DNA of 64,000 nucleotides from Oscheius dolichura (taxonomy: Eukaryota; Nematoda; Chromadorea; Rhabditida; Rhabditidae): contig OW051495.1 of assembly GCA_932521035.1 (NCBI GenBank), forward strand, positions 4,340,001 through 4,404,000. The letters are read 5' to 3'. How positions within the stretch are numbered: position 1 is the stretch's first letter; the number at the start of each line of letters is the position of its first letter. The position numbers and the translations under genes were made by a program. Shown one piece after another: positions 10,825 to 21,736 of the stretch. Below the pieces are notes generated by a model that searched no databases, was not told where the DNA came from, and worked only from the letters and a program-made list of their open reading frames with translations.

Positions 10825-12708
10825 ATGCAACCCGCGGGATGGAGGCACTATGTGCCCATAGGTGGGTCTCCTTCTCATCCTCCTCCCTCAATGGAACCTA
10901 GGCATCCTATTCACAATTAATCTTTTAAATTATATGGATAGATATACTGTAGCTGGGATGTTGACGGATATCGAGGACTATTATGACATAAACGACGCTC
11001 AGGGCGGCCTGATCCAGACCATGTTCATGGCCTTCTATATCGTCTTCTCGCCCACCTGCGGGTTTCTGGGGGACAGGTGGCCCCTCCCCCTGGAAATAAC
11101 TCCGATCCGCTTTCAGGTACAACAGAAAATGGATAATGATCGGGGGCATCTCCCTCTGGATTTGTATCGTCTTCGCCTCCAGCTGGATCCCCTCAAATGT
11201 GAGGCCGCCCTCTTTCTTTCGACCGAGACATCTTCAGATGTTCTGGCTGTTCCTTGTCCTCCGGGGGATGGTCGGCATCGGAGAGGCCTCGTATGCCATC
11301 ATCTCACCGTCGGTCATCGCCGATCTCTACACGGGTCTCTCCCGGAGTCGGATGCTCATGTTCTTCTACTTCGCCACCCCCGTCGGCAGGTCTGCCCCTT
11401 ATCTCGTCCGGTATCTTTTCCAGTGGCCTCGGCTTCATTGTCGGCTCGGAAATGGACACTCTGACTGGTAACTGGAAGTGGGGAGTCAGGGTGACGACCA
11501 TCTTCGGTAGGGAGGAAAGCAGCGTCGGGCAGACTGTTCAGGGATTATCTGCGTGTTGTTGATGATTTTCTTCATCCACGAGCCGGAGAGGGGATTGGCT
11601 GAGAAGGAGATCGGGGCCATCAATGTCGAGCTGACCAACAGCAACTATCTGGAAGACCTCTGGGCCATAATCAGGAAGTATTCCCCGGTTTGTCCCCAAT
11701 CTAATGATATTCCCCTAGTCCCACTTATATGACATCGACTTTCGGCTATACTGCTCTTGTTTTTGGGGTGGGCACCCTCTCCTGGTTCATGCCCACCGCT
11801 ATAGAGAGAAGCAAGGCCTGTCAGCAGGGATACAACACCACCGGCGACCTTCCCGACGATATAAAGTCCAAGTGAGCCGTATCCTTTCTTTTTCCAATAA
11901 CAACGTTCAGTATCAATCTTATTTTCGGTGCTATTACGTGTATCTCTGGGTTTGCTGGAGTTGTCATTGGAACCCTTTGCTCGAACGTTGGTCTCCTCCT
12001 TTATAAACACCCGTTTTTAGTGGATGAGCAATGGTGTTGGTATTTTTCGATATATGCAAACTAAACGGTCGGATGCTATCGTCTGTTGCGTTGGAGCCGT
12101 GATCGGTATACCTACTATGTTCTTTGGAATCTGGGGCATTGACAAAAATCTTGTATTCGCATATGTAATGATGTTCATTTGTACTGCAGGACTCAGTTTT
12201 AATTGGGCAACTAATGTAGATATGATGCTGGTGAGTGCATCAATCCAGGGTCTATTCAATATTCATTTTCAGTCTGTGGTGATTCCTCCAAGAAGAAATA
12301 CGGCGAATGCACTCCAAATCCTTACATCACATCTTTTGGGAGACGGATCCGGTCCGTATATTTTAGGAGCTGTAGGAGTTTATCCAACCAAATTTAGAAG
12401 CCCTTTCAGCTTTCCGACTTAATTCAAGGGAAGGATAAATCTCCTTGTTCGCAGTTCCATGCAATAACAACTGCGTTTTACCTATCCGTTGCGATTTTAG
12501 GTTTAGGAGCGGTATTGTTTGCTATTTCAGCAGTTACGGTAATACGGGATCAAAGGATTTTTGCAGAAGAGATGGGTAAGCAACAATGCGGATATAAAAC
12601 TTTATTTTAGGAGCATTAAAACCACCAATTATAACAGAAAACAATGGAAGTATAGACAATCTCCCCGAGAAAATCTCACAATTAGAATTAGAGTTTACGA
12701 AGCTTTAA
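10825..12708 (+). CDS. SPNS: Spinster-family MFS lipid transporter
   Basis: This is a multi-pass major facilitator protein of the Spinster (sphingosine-1-phosphate or lysolipid transporter) group. A 40-nt intron (10861-10900) joins MQPAGWRHYVPIG to ILFTINLLNYMDRYTVAGML, a hallmark of the family. Next come GLIQTMFMAFY, the MFS loop motif around FLGDR, GMVGIGEASYAIISPSVIADL, a MLMFFYFATPVG segment, and VVIPPRRNTANALQ followed by SHLLGDGSGPYILG. The stop is TAA at 12706-12708. About ten introns of roughly 25-50 nt occur. The first two thirds are GC-rich and the rest, after about 11700, is AT-rich with T/A-ending codons, although the protein match runs unbroken through the switch. The 3' end lies about 20 bp from the convergent MCTS1 stop. 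Confidence 0.9.
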
Positions 12709-12731
12709 AAGGAGCATTCAAACCTACATGA

Positions 12732-14895
12732 TTAAAGAGCTTTTTCCCCGAGTCGCCATAGTCCGTCGTTGAGGTACAGTAGATTGTCTACGCCAATGCC
12801 CTTATTAACAGATTTGATATCTTCAGAACTCATCTTCATTATTCCAATTGCCAAAGCATGAACTTTTCCCTGAAACAACGACCTTGTTATAAAAGTTAAA
12901 AACTGACTTCGGCCATAATTGCGACAATCATGTCGACGGGAACACCGGGTGTCATTTTTGCTCCAGGCGATGTGAGCCCAGGGCACATAATAGAAGAACC
13001 ATTTAAAAGAAACTTGATGGCACCTTTGTCAACCTGAAAGCATGGGGTAAATTCCAGAAGCGTAAATCACAGCATTGTAATTTCCGACTAATCGGGTTGA
13101 ATAAGGAGCTTGTCTCTCAAAGTACGCTTTTTTATGTTCTTTATCGTTTTGCATAAGAACGCAGCGAATACTGGTCAAGACAAGTGATCTCAATAAATTT
13201 ACATTCAAATATTTACACCATACACCATTTTGCTCTATCGAAAGTTCGGAAGGTTGATCTACTATACCAAGGTCAAATGGTTATGCATCGAGACACTCGT
13301 AGTACAGCAGCAGCCGTCAGTGATCGTCGAGCTCCTTCTGTTGCACTCGATATAGACAGCATTATATGCCGTGTACTAAACGTGGGGACCCCCGCAGCCT
13401 CATTGGTCCAAACTATAAATTTGGAGGAGATTGTAACTCTTTGCGACCAGGCTAAGTTTGTATTATTTCAGCTTCCGAAATTGTAACGTATTTCAGAAAA
13501 GTTTTCATGGAACAGCCTTCTCTTGTAGAAGTAGAACCGCCTATGAAAATTTGCGGTGACACACACGGGCAATTTTCTGATGTTGTACGTTTGTTTGACA
13601 GAGGCGGTTTTCCACCTGCTGCCAACTATCTTTTCCTGGGTGATTATGTCGACCGCGGGCATCAAAATCTAGAAGTTATCATTCTCTTTCTCGCGTATAA
13701 GGTGAAATATCCCGAAAATTTCTTCCTTCTACGCGGAAATCATGAATGTCCTGCAATCAATCGCGTTTATGGCTTTTACGAAGAATGCCAAAGACGCTAT
13801 CAAAGTCAGCGAATTTGGGCAACATTTCAGGTAATTTCCAAAAAAATTAATTAATGAAATAATAAATGCAGGACATTTTTGCCACTATGCCGTTTACTGG
13901 TCTAGTTGGAGGAAGAATTCTTTGCATGCATGGTGGCTTATCCCCGAAGCTGAATAATCTCGACCAGCTGCGGCATATTGTGCGCCCCGTGGACCCACCT
14001 AACCCGAGTCTCCACATGGATTTGCTGTGGTCAGATCCCGATACTAGTATCAAGGTGACCAAGTGGAAACATTTACAACAAGTTTTAGGGGTGGCAAGCG
14101 AACAGTCGAGGAGTGTCTTATGTGTTTGGCCCCGATGTGGTCGCAGATATTACCGTCTCCCTAGATATTGATTTGGTTGCTAGAGCTCATCAAGTTGTAC
14201 AAGATGGATATGAGTTCTTTGCACATAAAAAGCTGGTCACAATTTTCTCTGCACCCCACTACTGCGGCCAATTTGATAACTCCGCTGCCATCATGAACGT
14301 GGATGACAAGCTAATTTGTTCATTTCAAGTGCTGAAACCTACCAGCAAACCGAAAGGAAAGATCGCACAATGAACGCTTAACTACTGAATAAATTTGCAA
14401 CATGCCTATTATAAAATTGTTAAAACTAACCTGTTGATGGGGCAAAATGAAGGGGTACTTGTGGAGTAATCGCAGAGTTGGAAAGAAATCAGTGTTTCTT
14501 GTCTTGACAAACTGAACAACTCCGTTGTGATCAGCAAGAAGCTCTATATGATCTCTGCATTTTATGAGTTTGAAATTTTCCTGAAATTTGTATGCAGCAA
14601 AAAAACAGAAGTATAATATACCTACCTTTTTTGGAAGGATATCCTGAAGATAAGGCTCGATATGAGGATAATGTTCCAGAATTTTGTTTCGAATAGATTT
14701 CTAAACGAAAGTTTTTACGAATAAACGTTTAATAACTTTTCAGCCATACAGTAACAAATTTCAAACCGTCTAAGCAAAATTTCTAATTGTCCTCAAATTG
14801 AATAAAAACGTTTGAAATTCTCAAACCTGCATAGAAGTCTTCAGCTGTGTTGTACCACTAATATCCTCCTTTTCTTCAAACTTTTTGAAAGACAT
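12732..14895 (-). CDS. MCTS1: MCTS1, translation re-initiation and ribosome recycling factor
   Basis: MCTS1 works with DENR in 40S recycling and re-initiation. The first exon (ATG at 14893-14895) reads [14 protein letters not shown]. Later exons give [19 protein letters not shown], then [25 protein letters not shown], the PUA-domain part [18 protein letters not shown], and [18 protein letters not shown]. This is colinear with animal MCTS1 over its full length of about 180 residues. The junction between LPHQQ and VDKGAIK is an intron of about 1.4 kb (13034-14430) that contains a whole PP1 gene on the other strand; no MCTS1 sequence is missing there. Other introns are short. The gene is AT-rich. 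Confidence 0.92.
13034..14430 (-). other. Unusually long MCTS1 intron hosting a nested gene
   Basis: The donor is CAACAG|GTTAGTTTTA and the acceptor is ATGCTTTCAG|GTTGAC on the minus strand, giving about 1,397 nt. All but roughly 240 nt on one side and 57 nt on the other is occupied by the PP1-type gene. Confidence 0.88.
13277..14373 (+). CDS. PP1-type Ser/Thr phosphatase catalytic subunit, nested copy
   Basis: This is a metallophosphatase of the PPP family, closest to PP1. The metal and catalytic motifs are all visible: [25 protein letters not shown] and [13 protein letters not shown]. The C-terminus has [11 protein letters not shown] and ends GKIAQ. Three short introns are needed: after LCDQAK, after WATFQ and after DTSIK. 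The gene is therefore not a recent intronless retrocopy. The start ATG at 13277 gives an N-terminal extension rich in Ala, Arg and Ser before the usual [10 protein letters not shown] helix. It lies wholly in an MCTS1 intron on the opposite strand. It is AT-rich like its host and shares unusual residues ([15 protein letters not shown]) with the second copy at 49-50 kb. Confidence 0.92.
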
Positions 14896-15040
14896 CTGAA
14901 TACTCGAAGAAATGGGGTTATATGGTACGAAAAGAAGGTATGTTAGATTAAAACAGAAAAGTATTCAGATGTCTAGCAACAATAGATGACCTCACTCAAA
15001 TAATATAAAATATTTATTCCTTGTTTACAACATGCTCAAT

Positions 15041-16310
15041 TTAATAATAAATACAACGAGTTCGATGAAACGGAATGCTTTTTTCGATATCTTCAGCGTG
15101 TTTTCGGCGATAAACCCATATAAACACATCCACATCTGCAGCGTAAATACTGCGATGCTCTGGTTTTTTAATCCTTCTAATTTCTTCAACTATCTTCTAT
15201 AATAATCCACGTATTGAAACACTAAAAAAATCAAACCTCACAAACATATATTGAAGCACCTCTAAGTTCCACTTCCTCTTCGCTTCCGTTTTTCAACCAA
15301 ATACCTTTTTCCAACGTTTTTAATAACTCTTGAGAATACTTTAGTGCTCCGAGATACGCCAAGGCTTGCGGTACGCGATAATCAGCGAACATTGTCAAAT
15401 TCCTTAAAAAACAGTACAGCAATAAATATCAATTACCCTATATCATTGAAATCCCCTGCGTTATCACAATCTTTTAAAGCTCCATATACATCAGCAACAA
15501 GAATTTGAGCACGCTTTAATAATGAAACTATATGAAGATTATGGAAAATAATATGGTTTACCTCGTCGTCCTTTAAAAATTGCAAAATCTCTGAAAGATG
15601 GAAAGTGATCAACGACTAATTTTAGCAGTTTTTCGGCACTACCGTTGGCAGCAATAACACAGTTAAAAAAAGAACCATCAAATTTCTAAAAGTAGAAAGA
15701 TAAGGAAATAAAAGTCTTACCGGCCTCTTTGGCTATTCTTCCCGACTCGTTAATTACTTTGACTCGTTCTTCCAAAAGAGGTATAGAACACCCGGAGTCT
15801 GATAAGAAAATGTCATTTATCTGTTCTTTTGTAGCAGTTGCCATCCAATCCGTATTTAGCGCATCAATACCAGCGTCAAGAGCCTACATCCATGATTAAA
15901 ATTTATGACAAACGCTACCTTATTTAATGCAGCACACGCAGCAAAATATCCAGTATAAGTAGTACCATTATAGCTGACATTATATTTCTCCCCTGCGTTC
16001 GGCCAAAAGGAAAAATTGATCGTATCCATGAAGAAAACCCTGATGTCGGTATTACTATTTTAATCCAAAAGATTACCAATCGACTGCACGTCTTCCGCCA
16101 TCTTTTGGATGCAAAACCTGAGCTGCGAATTCTACCTCTGAAAATGTTCCGTCCTCTACGGCATCAACAATCTAAAACGAAGACTCATAAATATTACGAA
16201 GCCATTACCATTCTAGCAACGTTTTTGACTCCATCTTCATGAACCGTTATGCGATTTCCGTTTTCGACTATGTATTTTGCCGATTCGATTGGAGTAAGTA
16301 CACCATCCAT
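15041..16310 (-). CDS. QNG1: Queuosine 5'-phosphate N-glycosylase / salvage protein (DUF2419)
   Basis: This enzyme releases the queuine base for salvage into tRNA. The start ATG at 16308-16310 begins MDGVLTPIESAKYIVENG, matching animal homologues (human C9orf64). Later exons give the diagnostic LTMFADYRVPQALAYLGALK and EEEVELRGASIYVCEVI, and the ending IPFHRTRCIYY before TAA at 15041-15043. Seven or so introns of roughly 25-50 nt separate the exons. Its presence fits an animal that takes queuine from diet, host or microbes. The gene is AT-rich. Confidence 0.9.
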
Positions 16311-17243
16311 TGCACGAGAATTCTGCAAATACATGTTTACTTTCTCTGGAAACAACGAGTGTAACGTGCGTTATCGATACAACTTAGCGCAGAGAAACGA
16401 TAGCGGCATCTCTATTTGAAATGAATAAAATCAATACAAAAACTGAATAAAAATACCCCAAACAATAACTGAACTCAAAACTATTGGAAACTTGTGGAAA
16501 CCGTTTGTAAGAAATCAAAGCCATTCGATTTTAGACAGAGAAATCAAAGCCATTCAATTTTAGACAGAGAAATCAAAGCCATTCAATTTTAGACAGACAC
16601 TCCGAAAAAGAATTCCGTAATCAGTCTCCCGTAAAAGCCTTGCACAATCGCGGTGGCGCGGTCTCGTAAAAAGTGTTGGCCGAAGGCTAGGGACCAAAGC
16701 ACGTTTTCATTTCTAGAGAGATGGGTATAATGACATCATTTGTTTACTAGTAAATAGGAATAATAAGATATATATACCCTTGAAAATTCCCTGTATATCA
16801 TCAGGCTCCTGGATGATGGAATATACACGTTCTCTGAAATTTCTAGTACTCGTAGTCAGAGGACTCGACGCGGCTTTTTTCACTCGATGTGGTTGTCAAA
16901 GCACCAAACAACAACGAAACAACGAGGACTCAGCGGAGGCAGCTGCCACCTCTCTTGCGGGCAGGTGCCGGCCATATAGTAGCCAATGAAGGATCGGATA
17001 GCCAGACCTGGACAAATTATACACACAACAGTTCCAAGAAGCAGAACACGGGTATCTCTGTTTGCAGAGAGATCTGTTTGCCCATTTCCATCTTTTTAGA
17101 CGGCATCCGGCGGCGGTTCAGATGTGCAATCTGGGCGGACAACAACTGCTGTAACACAACAAGGATCGGCCTCCCCCCGCACCATTCGTCATCTCCTCCC
17201 GAACCCATCCGGCCCCCTCTCCTCCTAATAACTCCGTTTCAGC
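16311..17243. other. Intergenic region between QNG1 and PEBP
   Basis: Apart from the three-copy 29-bp tandem repeat I see no gene. A pyrimidine-rich TTTCAGC immediately before the PEBP ATG suggests a 5'-UTR splice acceptor or trans-splice site. Confidence 0.5.
16510..16596. repeat. Three tandem copies of a 29-bp unit
   Basis: The unit begins AGAAATCAAAGCCATTC and ends TTTTAGACAG. Copies sit at 16510-16538, 16539-16567 and 16568-16596 with no spacers, and only one base differs in the first copy. Confidence 0.95.
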
Positions 17244-18994
17244 ATGGGAGACCCGTCTGCTGCTTTTACCGATGCCGAGATTACCCCCAAAATCGTCCCC
17301 GTTGCTCCCAAGCAGCTCCTTGAGGTAATCCTCGGGAGAATCAGACCAGCAGTCATTTCTAGCTGACATGGGACGGCATCCAGGTCCAGCCCGGCATGAC
17401 CCTGGCCGTCCGAAACCTCAAGAATGCCCCGCGCTTCCATTTGAAGGGCGCCGACCCCGAGAGCACCTACTCCCTCCTCATGATCGGTACTCTCTTCCAG
17501 TTTTTGGCCGAATAAGGTTACAGACCCCGACAACCTCTCCCGCAAGAATCCCTCCGTAGCCGAATGGCTCCACTGGCTGGTGGCTAATATCCCGGCCAGC
17601 AACGTTATCGAGGGAATTAACGGAGGTATCTACAGTAGTGGTCAAAAGTTTTTAAAATTTCGTTTTTCCTGAATATCTCGTCCATCTCTCCATGGATTTC
17701 TACCAAATTTTGAACACATATTAACAATTGCATACGAAATCATAGAAACCATTAGTATTGTGGAGGGAAAAAAATTAGACGATTTTTATTGACCTGGCGC
17801 GGGTCAAAAGTTTATAAAATTCAACGTTTTGAGGTTTCTGGAGGCATTTTTCTACCATTTTATGCTTTTCACACCTGTTGGAGTAAGTATCAGCCCCGTA
17901 TTAACACTCCTGCTCAAAAAAATCCACAGGATTATAACATAGAACTCACCCCCAAAACCGGCATTTTGTTCAGAAATCGAAGACATTGAGACATTCCTGG
18001 GGCCCATATGAAAATTCGGCTAGTAAACAGAAAACTGAGTGCAAGGTTAGATAGAGCACGTCGTGACGATCAATTTCCCATAAGAAAGCTATATAAAAGT
18101 GAGGAGTTAGGCGAATGTGAGATGGCCCGATGTGCCGAGCGCGCGATTAGAAGAATTCACTACAAAATGTTCCGAAAAGCGCCGTTCTTTTTACTAGCCG
18201 AATTTTCATATGGGCCCCAGGAATGTCTCAATGTCTCCGATTTCTGAACAAAATGCCGGTTTTGGGGGTGAGTTCTATGTTATAATCCTGTGGATTTTTT
18301 TGAGCAGGAGTGTTAATACGGGGCTGATACTTACTCCAACAGGTGTGAAAAGCATAAAATGGTAGAAAAATGCCTCCAGAAACCTCAAAACGTTGAATTT
18401 TATAAACTTTTGACCCGCGCCAGGTCAATAAAAATCGTCTAATTTTTTTCCCTCTACAATACTAATGGTTTCTATGATTTCGTATGCAATTGTTAATATG
18501 TGTTCAAAATTTGGTAGAAATCCATGGAGAGATGGACGAGATATTCAGGAAAAACGAAATTTTAAAAACTTTTGACCACTACTGTATCCCTCCCAAATGA
18601 CCCGGTTATATTTCGAGATATTCCCTTTATTATTTCATATTTCGTAAAAGAGTTTGTGATCATTGAAAGAGTGTTCTTCGCAGTCAATTATAACTCCTTC
18701 CAGGTCAGCACCAAATGGCCTACGGTTCCCCAGGCCCTGGTCCCCGGACGGGCCTCCACCGCTACGTGATTCTGATGTGGGAACACCAAGGAAGGTTCGT
18801 ATAGTTTTATTCCTTCGGGTTGACCGGATACAGACGGATCAACGTGCCGAAGCCAGATGCTCGTGCCAAGTTCAATGTCCGGACCTTCATGGAGAAACAC
18901 AAACTCGGTGAGATCGGCCTGTCCCCGGTGTCTATCCATTCCAGGCGATCCCATCGCCGGCAATTTCTTCCTCTGCCAAAACGAGCAACAGTGA
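17244..18994 (+). CDS. PEBP1: Phosphatidylethanolamine-binding protein (PEBP/RKIP-like)
   Basis: This is a small cytosolic PEBP-fold protein. Exons join to MGDPSAAFTDAEITPKIVP at the start, LTWDGIQVQPGMTL, then the anion-site motif DPDNLSRKNPSVAEWLHWLV, and HQMAYGSPGPGPRTGLHRYV. It ends GDPIAGNFFLCQNEQQ, with TGA at 18992-18994. The family signatures DPDxPSRxxPxxxEWxH, GPxxGTGxHRY and GxPxAGNFF are all kept, and the length is about 180 residues, as expected. Small introns lie after KQLLE and before DPDNL. The intron after EGINGG (17626-18703) is about 1,078 nt because it carries a palindromic TA-bounded element. Gene function should be intact if this intron is spliced. Confidence 0.93.
17631..18586. 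mobile_element. TA-flanked long-hairpin transposable element (Tc1/mariner-type MITE or foldback)
   Basis: A TA at each end bounds 952 bp made of two 395-nt inverted arms (17633-18027 and 18190-18584) around a 162-nt loop. The ends read CAGTAGTGGTCAAAAGTTT, in the style of Tc1/mariner termini, which use a TA target. The arms are almost identical: the same 66-residue frame appears on both strands, and one mismatch was seen near 17763. No transposase motif is recognisable, so it looks non-autonomous. It starts five bases after the PEBP 5' splice site. Confidence 0.92.
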
Positions 18995-19045
18995 CCGACT
19001 AGACACGTGTGTGTAGCTGACATAAATTATTATCGTCTCGCCTAC

Positions 19046-20609
19046 CTATGGGTCGATCCTCTCGGGGGTGATGATCGGGCTGCACTGGCCGCTGGGACAC
19101 GCTGAGGAGATGGAGATGTAGTGCTAGAGAAGGGCCTCGACTGAAAGAGGCAATCCCCACCTGGAGAGCCTTGGCCGTGTGGGTGGCCACGTAACGAACG
19201 AAGGGCCGGAGGTCGCCGAGATTGGCCGTGTTGAGGACAGCGTAGTACTCGGCCCTCGTCTCGACGGGCAGGATCACTGGGGGGAAGCCGGCCTTCATCA
19301 GGATCAGGTTGAGCAGAAGGCGGGCCGTCCTCCCGTTGCCGTCTACAAATGGATGGACGACGACCTGAAAGTAGAACTGAAAGGACAGGCAGAGGGGAAC
19401 GGACCAGTTTGTAATGGGCGATGGCCGCCTTCTCTACGGGGTCGATATCGGCCGTCGAGGGCGAGTTGAGCCAGACGATGAGTTCCTCCATCTGCTCTTT
19501 CACATACTGCGGCGCCACCGGGGTGAACTTGCCCACGTAGACCTGGGTCGACCGGATCCGGCCGGCGTCAACGGGATTCACATTTCCCAGCACCCTCCGA
19601 TGTATCTCGAGGATGTCCTGGCAAAGAGTTATTTTCAACTCCCTTCCCGCTCACATCGAGACTGATCTCCATCTGGTGGAGCAGCGAGTGGTTCATGTAC
19701 CGCAGGGCCGAGTCCATCCCGATGACCTCGTTGTGTTCGACGAGACTCTTCCCCGGCACGGGGAACCCCGTCTCCAGAATGGATCTGGCCGGGCATTCAA
19801 ATAGAAATAGGGAGGATTACCTGGTCTCCCCGAGGGAGAGGGTGTTGCCCTCGATGGCCACCGTGTGATAAATATGCATGAAGTAGCTCTCTCGCATGGC
19901 CCGTCGGAGGGAGGACGAGTGCGGCAGCCGGTCGAACTGTTCCCGCTTCTTGTTGATGTCATTCAGCATCTTCTGGTCGGCCGCGTTGACCAGGGGCAGA
20001 GTCCTCCTCCGTCTCCTGTGACCCCTCTTGACCAGGACAAGAACAATACTCACTCGAGGGCCATGCTGTGGGACGGGTCGGCCACGAGGGCCTTCGTGTA
20101 GCAGAGATCCGCCTCAATGTAGTCGTCGAAATGTTCGAAGATGGCCCCGTACTCGGTCAAGACGTCGGGGTGGTGAGGCAGGAGGGACACCGCGTGCTCG
20201 ATCACCAGCTTCGCCTGAACAGGACACTCAACCCCGGCCCCCCTAGACGGTGCCTTTTTCAAGTTTCCACTTTCCCGATAGTTCTGGGCGACAGTGACGG
20301 CCGCGAAGGCCTCCTTGGCCACGGCCGGGCTGGCCTCCTCGAACTCGTCCTTCTTGATGACGATACTAGAGAGTTCGGAGGTCTCCCCATCCCGATAGAT
20401 GTTCAAGTCGGGCAGAATCGAAATGCCGACAGTAAGCGCTGTCGACTTTCCCGGTTCACATCGCCCCAAAATCTCACAATTCCAAAATTGAACAGCATAT
20501 GGAAGAAGGAACTGAATATGTACTTGAGAGGATATTTTGACTGGTCTACCTGGACGAGGATAGAGATGACAACGCAGAGGAGGATGTTCTTCACTCTGCC
20601 GCCCTCCAT
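19046..20609 (-). CDS. FICD: FICD, ER protein adenylyltransferase (AMPylator of BiP)
   Basis: FICD AMPylates and de-AMPylates BiP in the ER lumen. The N-terminus (ATG at 20607-20609) has a single membrane helix (NILLCVVISILVQ). TPR repeats follow, including LLPHHPDVLTEYG and IEADLCYTKALVADP. The inhibitory helix is intact, HTVAIEGNTLSL, with its regulatory Glu. The Fic core includes VPGKSLVEHNEVIGM, DILEIHRRVLGNVNPVDAG and the active-site motif HPFVDGNGRTAR. The C-terminal LRPFVRYVATHTAKALQ also matches. Stop is TAG at 19046-19048, about 50 bp from the convergent PEBP stop. All catalytic and autoinhibitory residues are present, so both activities are predicted. Introns are short; one lies just before the Fic motif. 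Confidence 0.95.
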
Positions 20610-20951
20610 CGCCCATTCCTGAAATCGTTTTCTTTTTACAAGAGGGGGAAATACGAGAAATAAGGACAGTCTTCTTGGCAGTCCCCCAGTTCAAAGCCAC
20701 GTTATTGTTTGTCCCCCTGGAAAAGCGTGCCCCCGAAAATGTGATCCGCATCAGCTGATTGGGGAGTGTCCCGACGCGAAAGACCTCATGATAGCCGAGT
20801 ACGGTGGTCACATGTGAGAGAGGGAGACGGGGGGAGACGCTTTCTATCGACAGCATCTACCAACATTGTATTTATTCCTCACAGCCAGTGAGAGATCCGC
20901 GTGTATTCCTGAACCCAGTGGATGCTTAATCTAGTCAAGGGACCGAACAGA
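20610..20951. promoter_or_regulatory. Divergent promoter region, FICD / ATG8
   Basis: About 340 bp separates the two start codons. No distinct element is recognised. An alternative open frame continues upstream of the FICD ATG, so the FICD 5' end could be longer. Confidence 0.4.
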
Positions 20952-21516
20952 ATGTCTCTGAACCACGGATCTATTCCCTCCTTCAAGGAGCGTCGTCCTT
21001 TCCGTAAGTTGATGTTTACCTCAGCTTCTTATCGATTATCCCCTACATGAGTAAATACTACTATATTTCATTGTATACATGGATTTATCAAAGAAATGCT
21101 TCAGATGCTCGACAGAAGGATGTCGAAGAGATCCAACGCCAACAGCCGAACAAAATCCCCGTGATAATTGAGAGATTTGAGGGTGAGAGAAGCCTCCCCC
21201 TAATGGAAAGATGCAAATTTCTTGTTCCCGATCACATCAACGTCGCTGAACTGATGCACATAGTACGGAGACGGTAAGAATAGTATCAATATCGACTTCC
21301 CTCAGGGGACATGATAAATTACACCCGAGTCTGTTGAAAAAAAACTCTTTTAGACTCCAACTGCATCCGGAACAAGCTTTCTTCCTCATGGTGAATGAGA
21401 AGTCGGTGGTGTCCAATTCAATGACAATGTCACAACTCTACCAAACTGACAAAGATGCCGATGGCTTTCTGTACGTCGTTTATACTAGCCAGCCGGCGTT
21501 TGGATCCAATTTCTGA
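20952..21516 (+). CDS. MAP1LC3: LC3/ATG8 ubiquitin-like autophagy protein
   Basis: ATG8 proteins are conjugated to phosphatidylethanolamine on autophagosomes. The first exon reads MSLNHGSIPSFKERRPF. After a 101-nt intron (21004-21104) the chain continues ARQKDVEEIQRQQPNKIPVI, then FLVPDHINVAELMHIVRRR. A second intron precedes LQLHPEQAFFLMVN. The end, DGFLYVVYTSQPAFGSNF, keeps the scissile glycine for ATG4, with three residues to be trimmed. The N-terminal helix and ARxxxVxxIRxxxP-type pattern favour the LC3 over the GABARAP subgroup. Stop is TGA at 21514-21516. Confidence 0.94.
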
Positions 21517-21736
21517 TTTCTAGCCTTCAAGGTCATTCTCTCTTCCTCCCTCAATGTATAATAGTGTATATAAGTGTGTATATCTCTTCAGGCATGCCAT
21601 AAAGGCGAATGTCCAACGTTTTCAGATCCAGACCCTCTAGGTTATGGCCAAATTGTCATCATTACCACAAATGAACATTTTTTGTGCTTAATTGTACAAC
21701 ATAGAGCAATATGAAAGAGATCAAAATAACAGCGAA

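Noticed and set aside
13277..14373. Nested PP1 gene as a processed retrocopy
   Set aside because: It needs at least three short introns to keep the frame, so it was not inserted as spliced mRNA recently.
16510..16596. Possible CRISPR-like array
   Set aside because: The 29-bp units are directly adjacent with no spacers, and the genome is clearly animal.
17789..18428. The 66-codon frame found on both strands as a real protein gene
   Set aside because: It lies in the inverted arms of the TA-bounded element and shows no transposase or other motif; the mirror copy is simply the palindrome.
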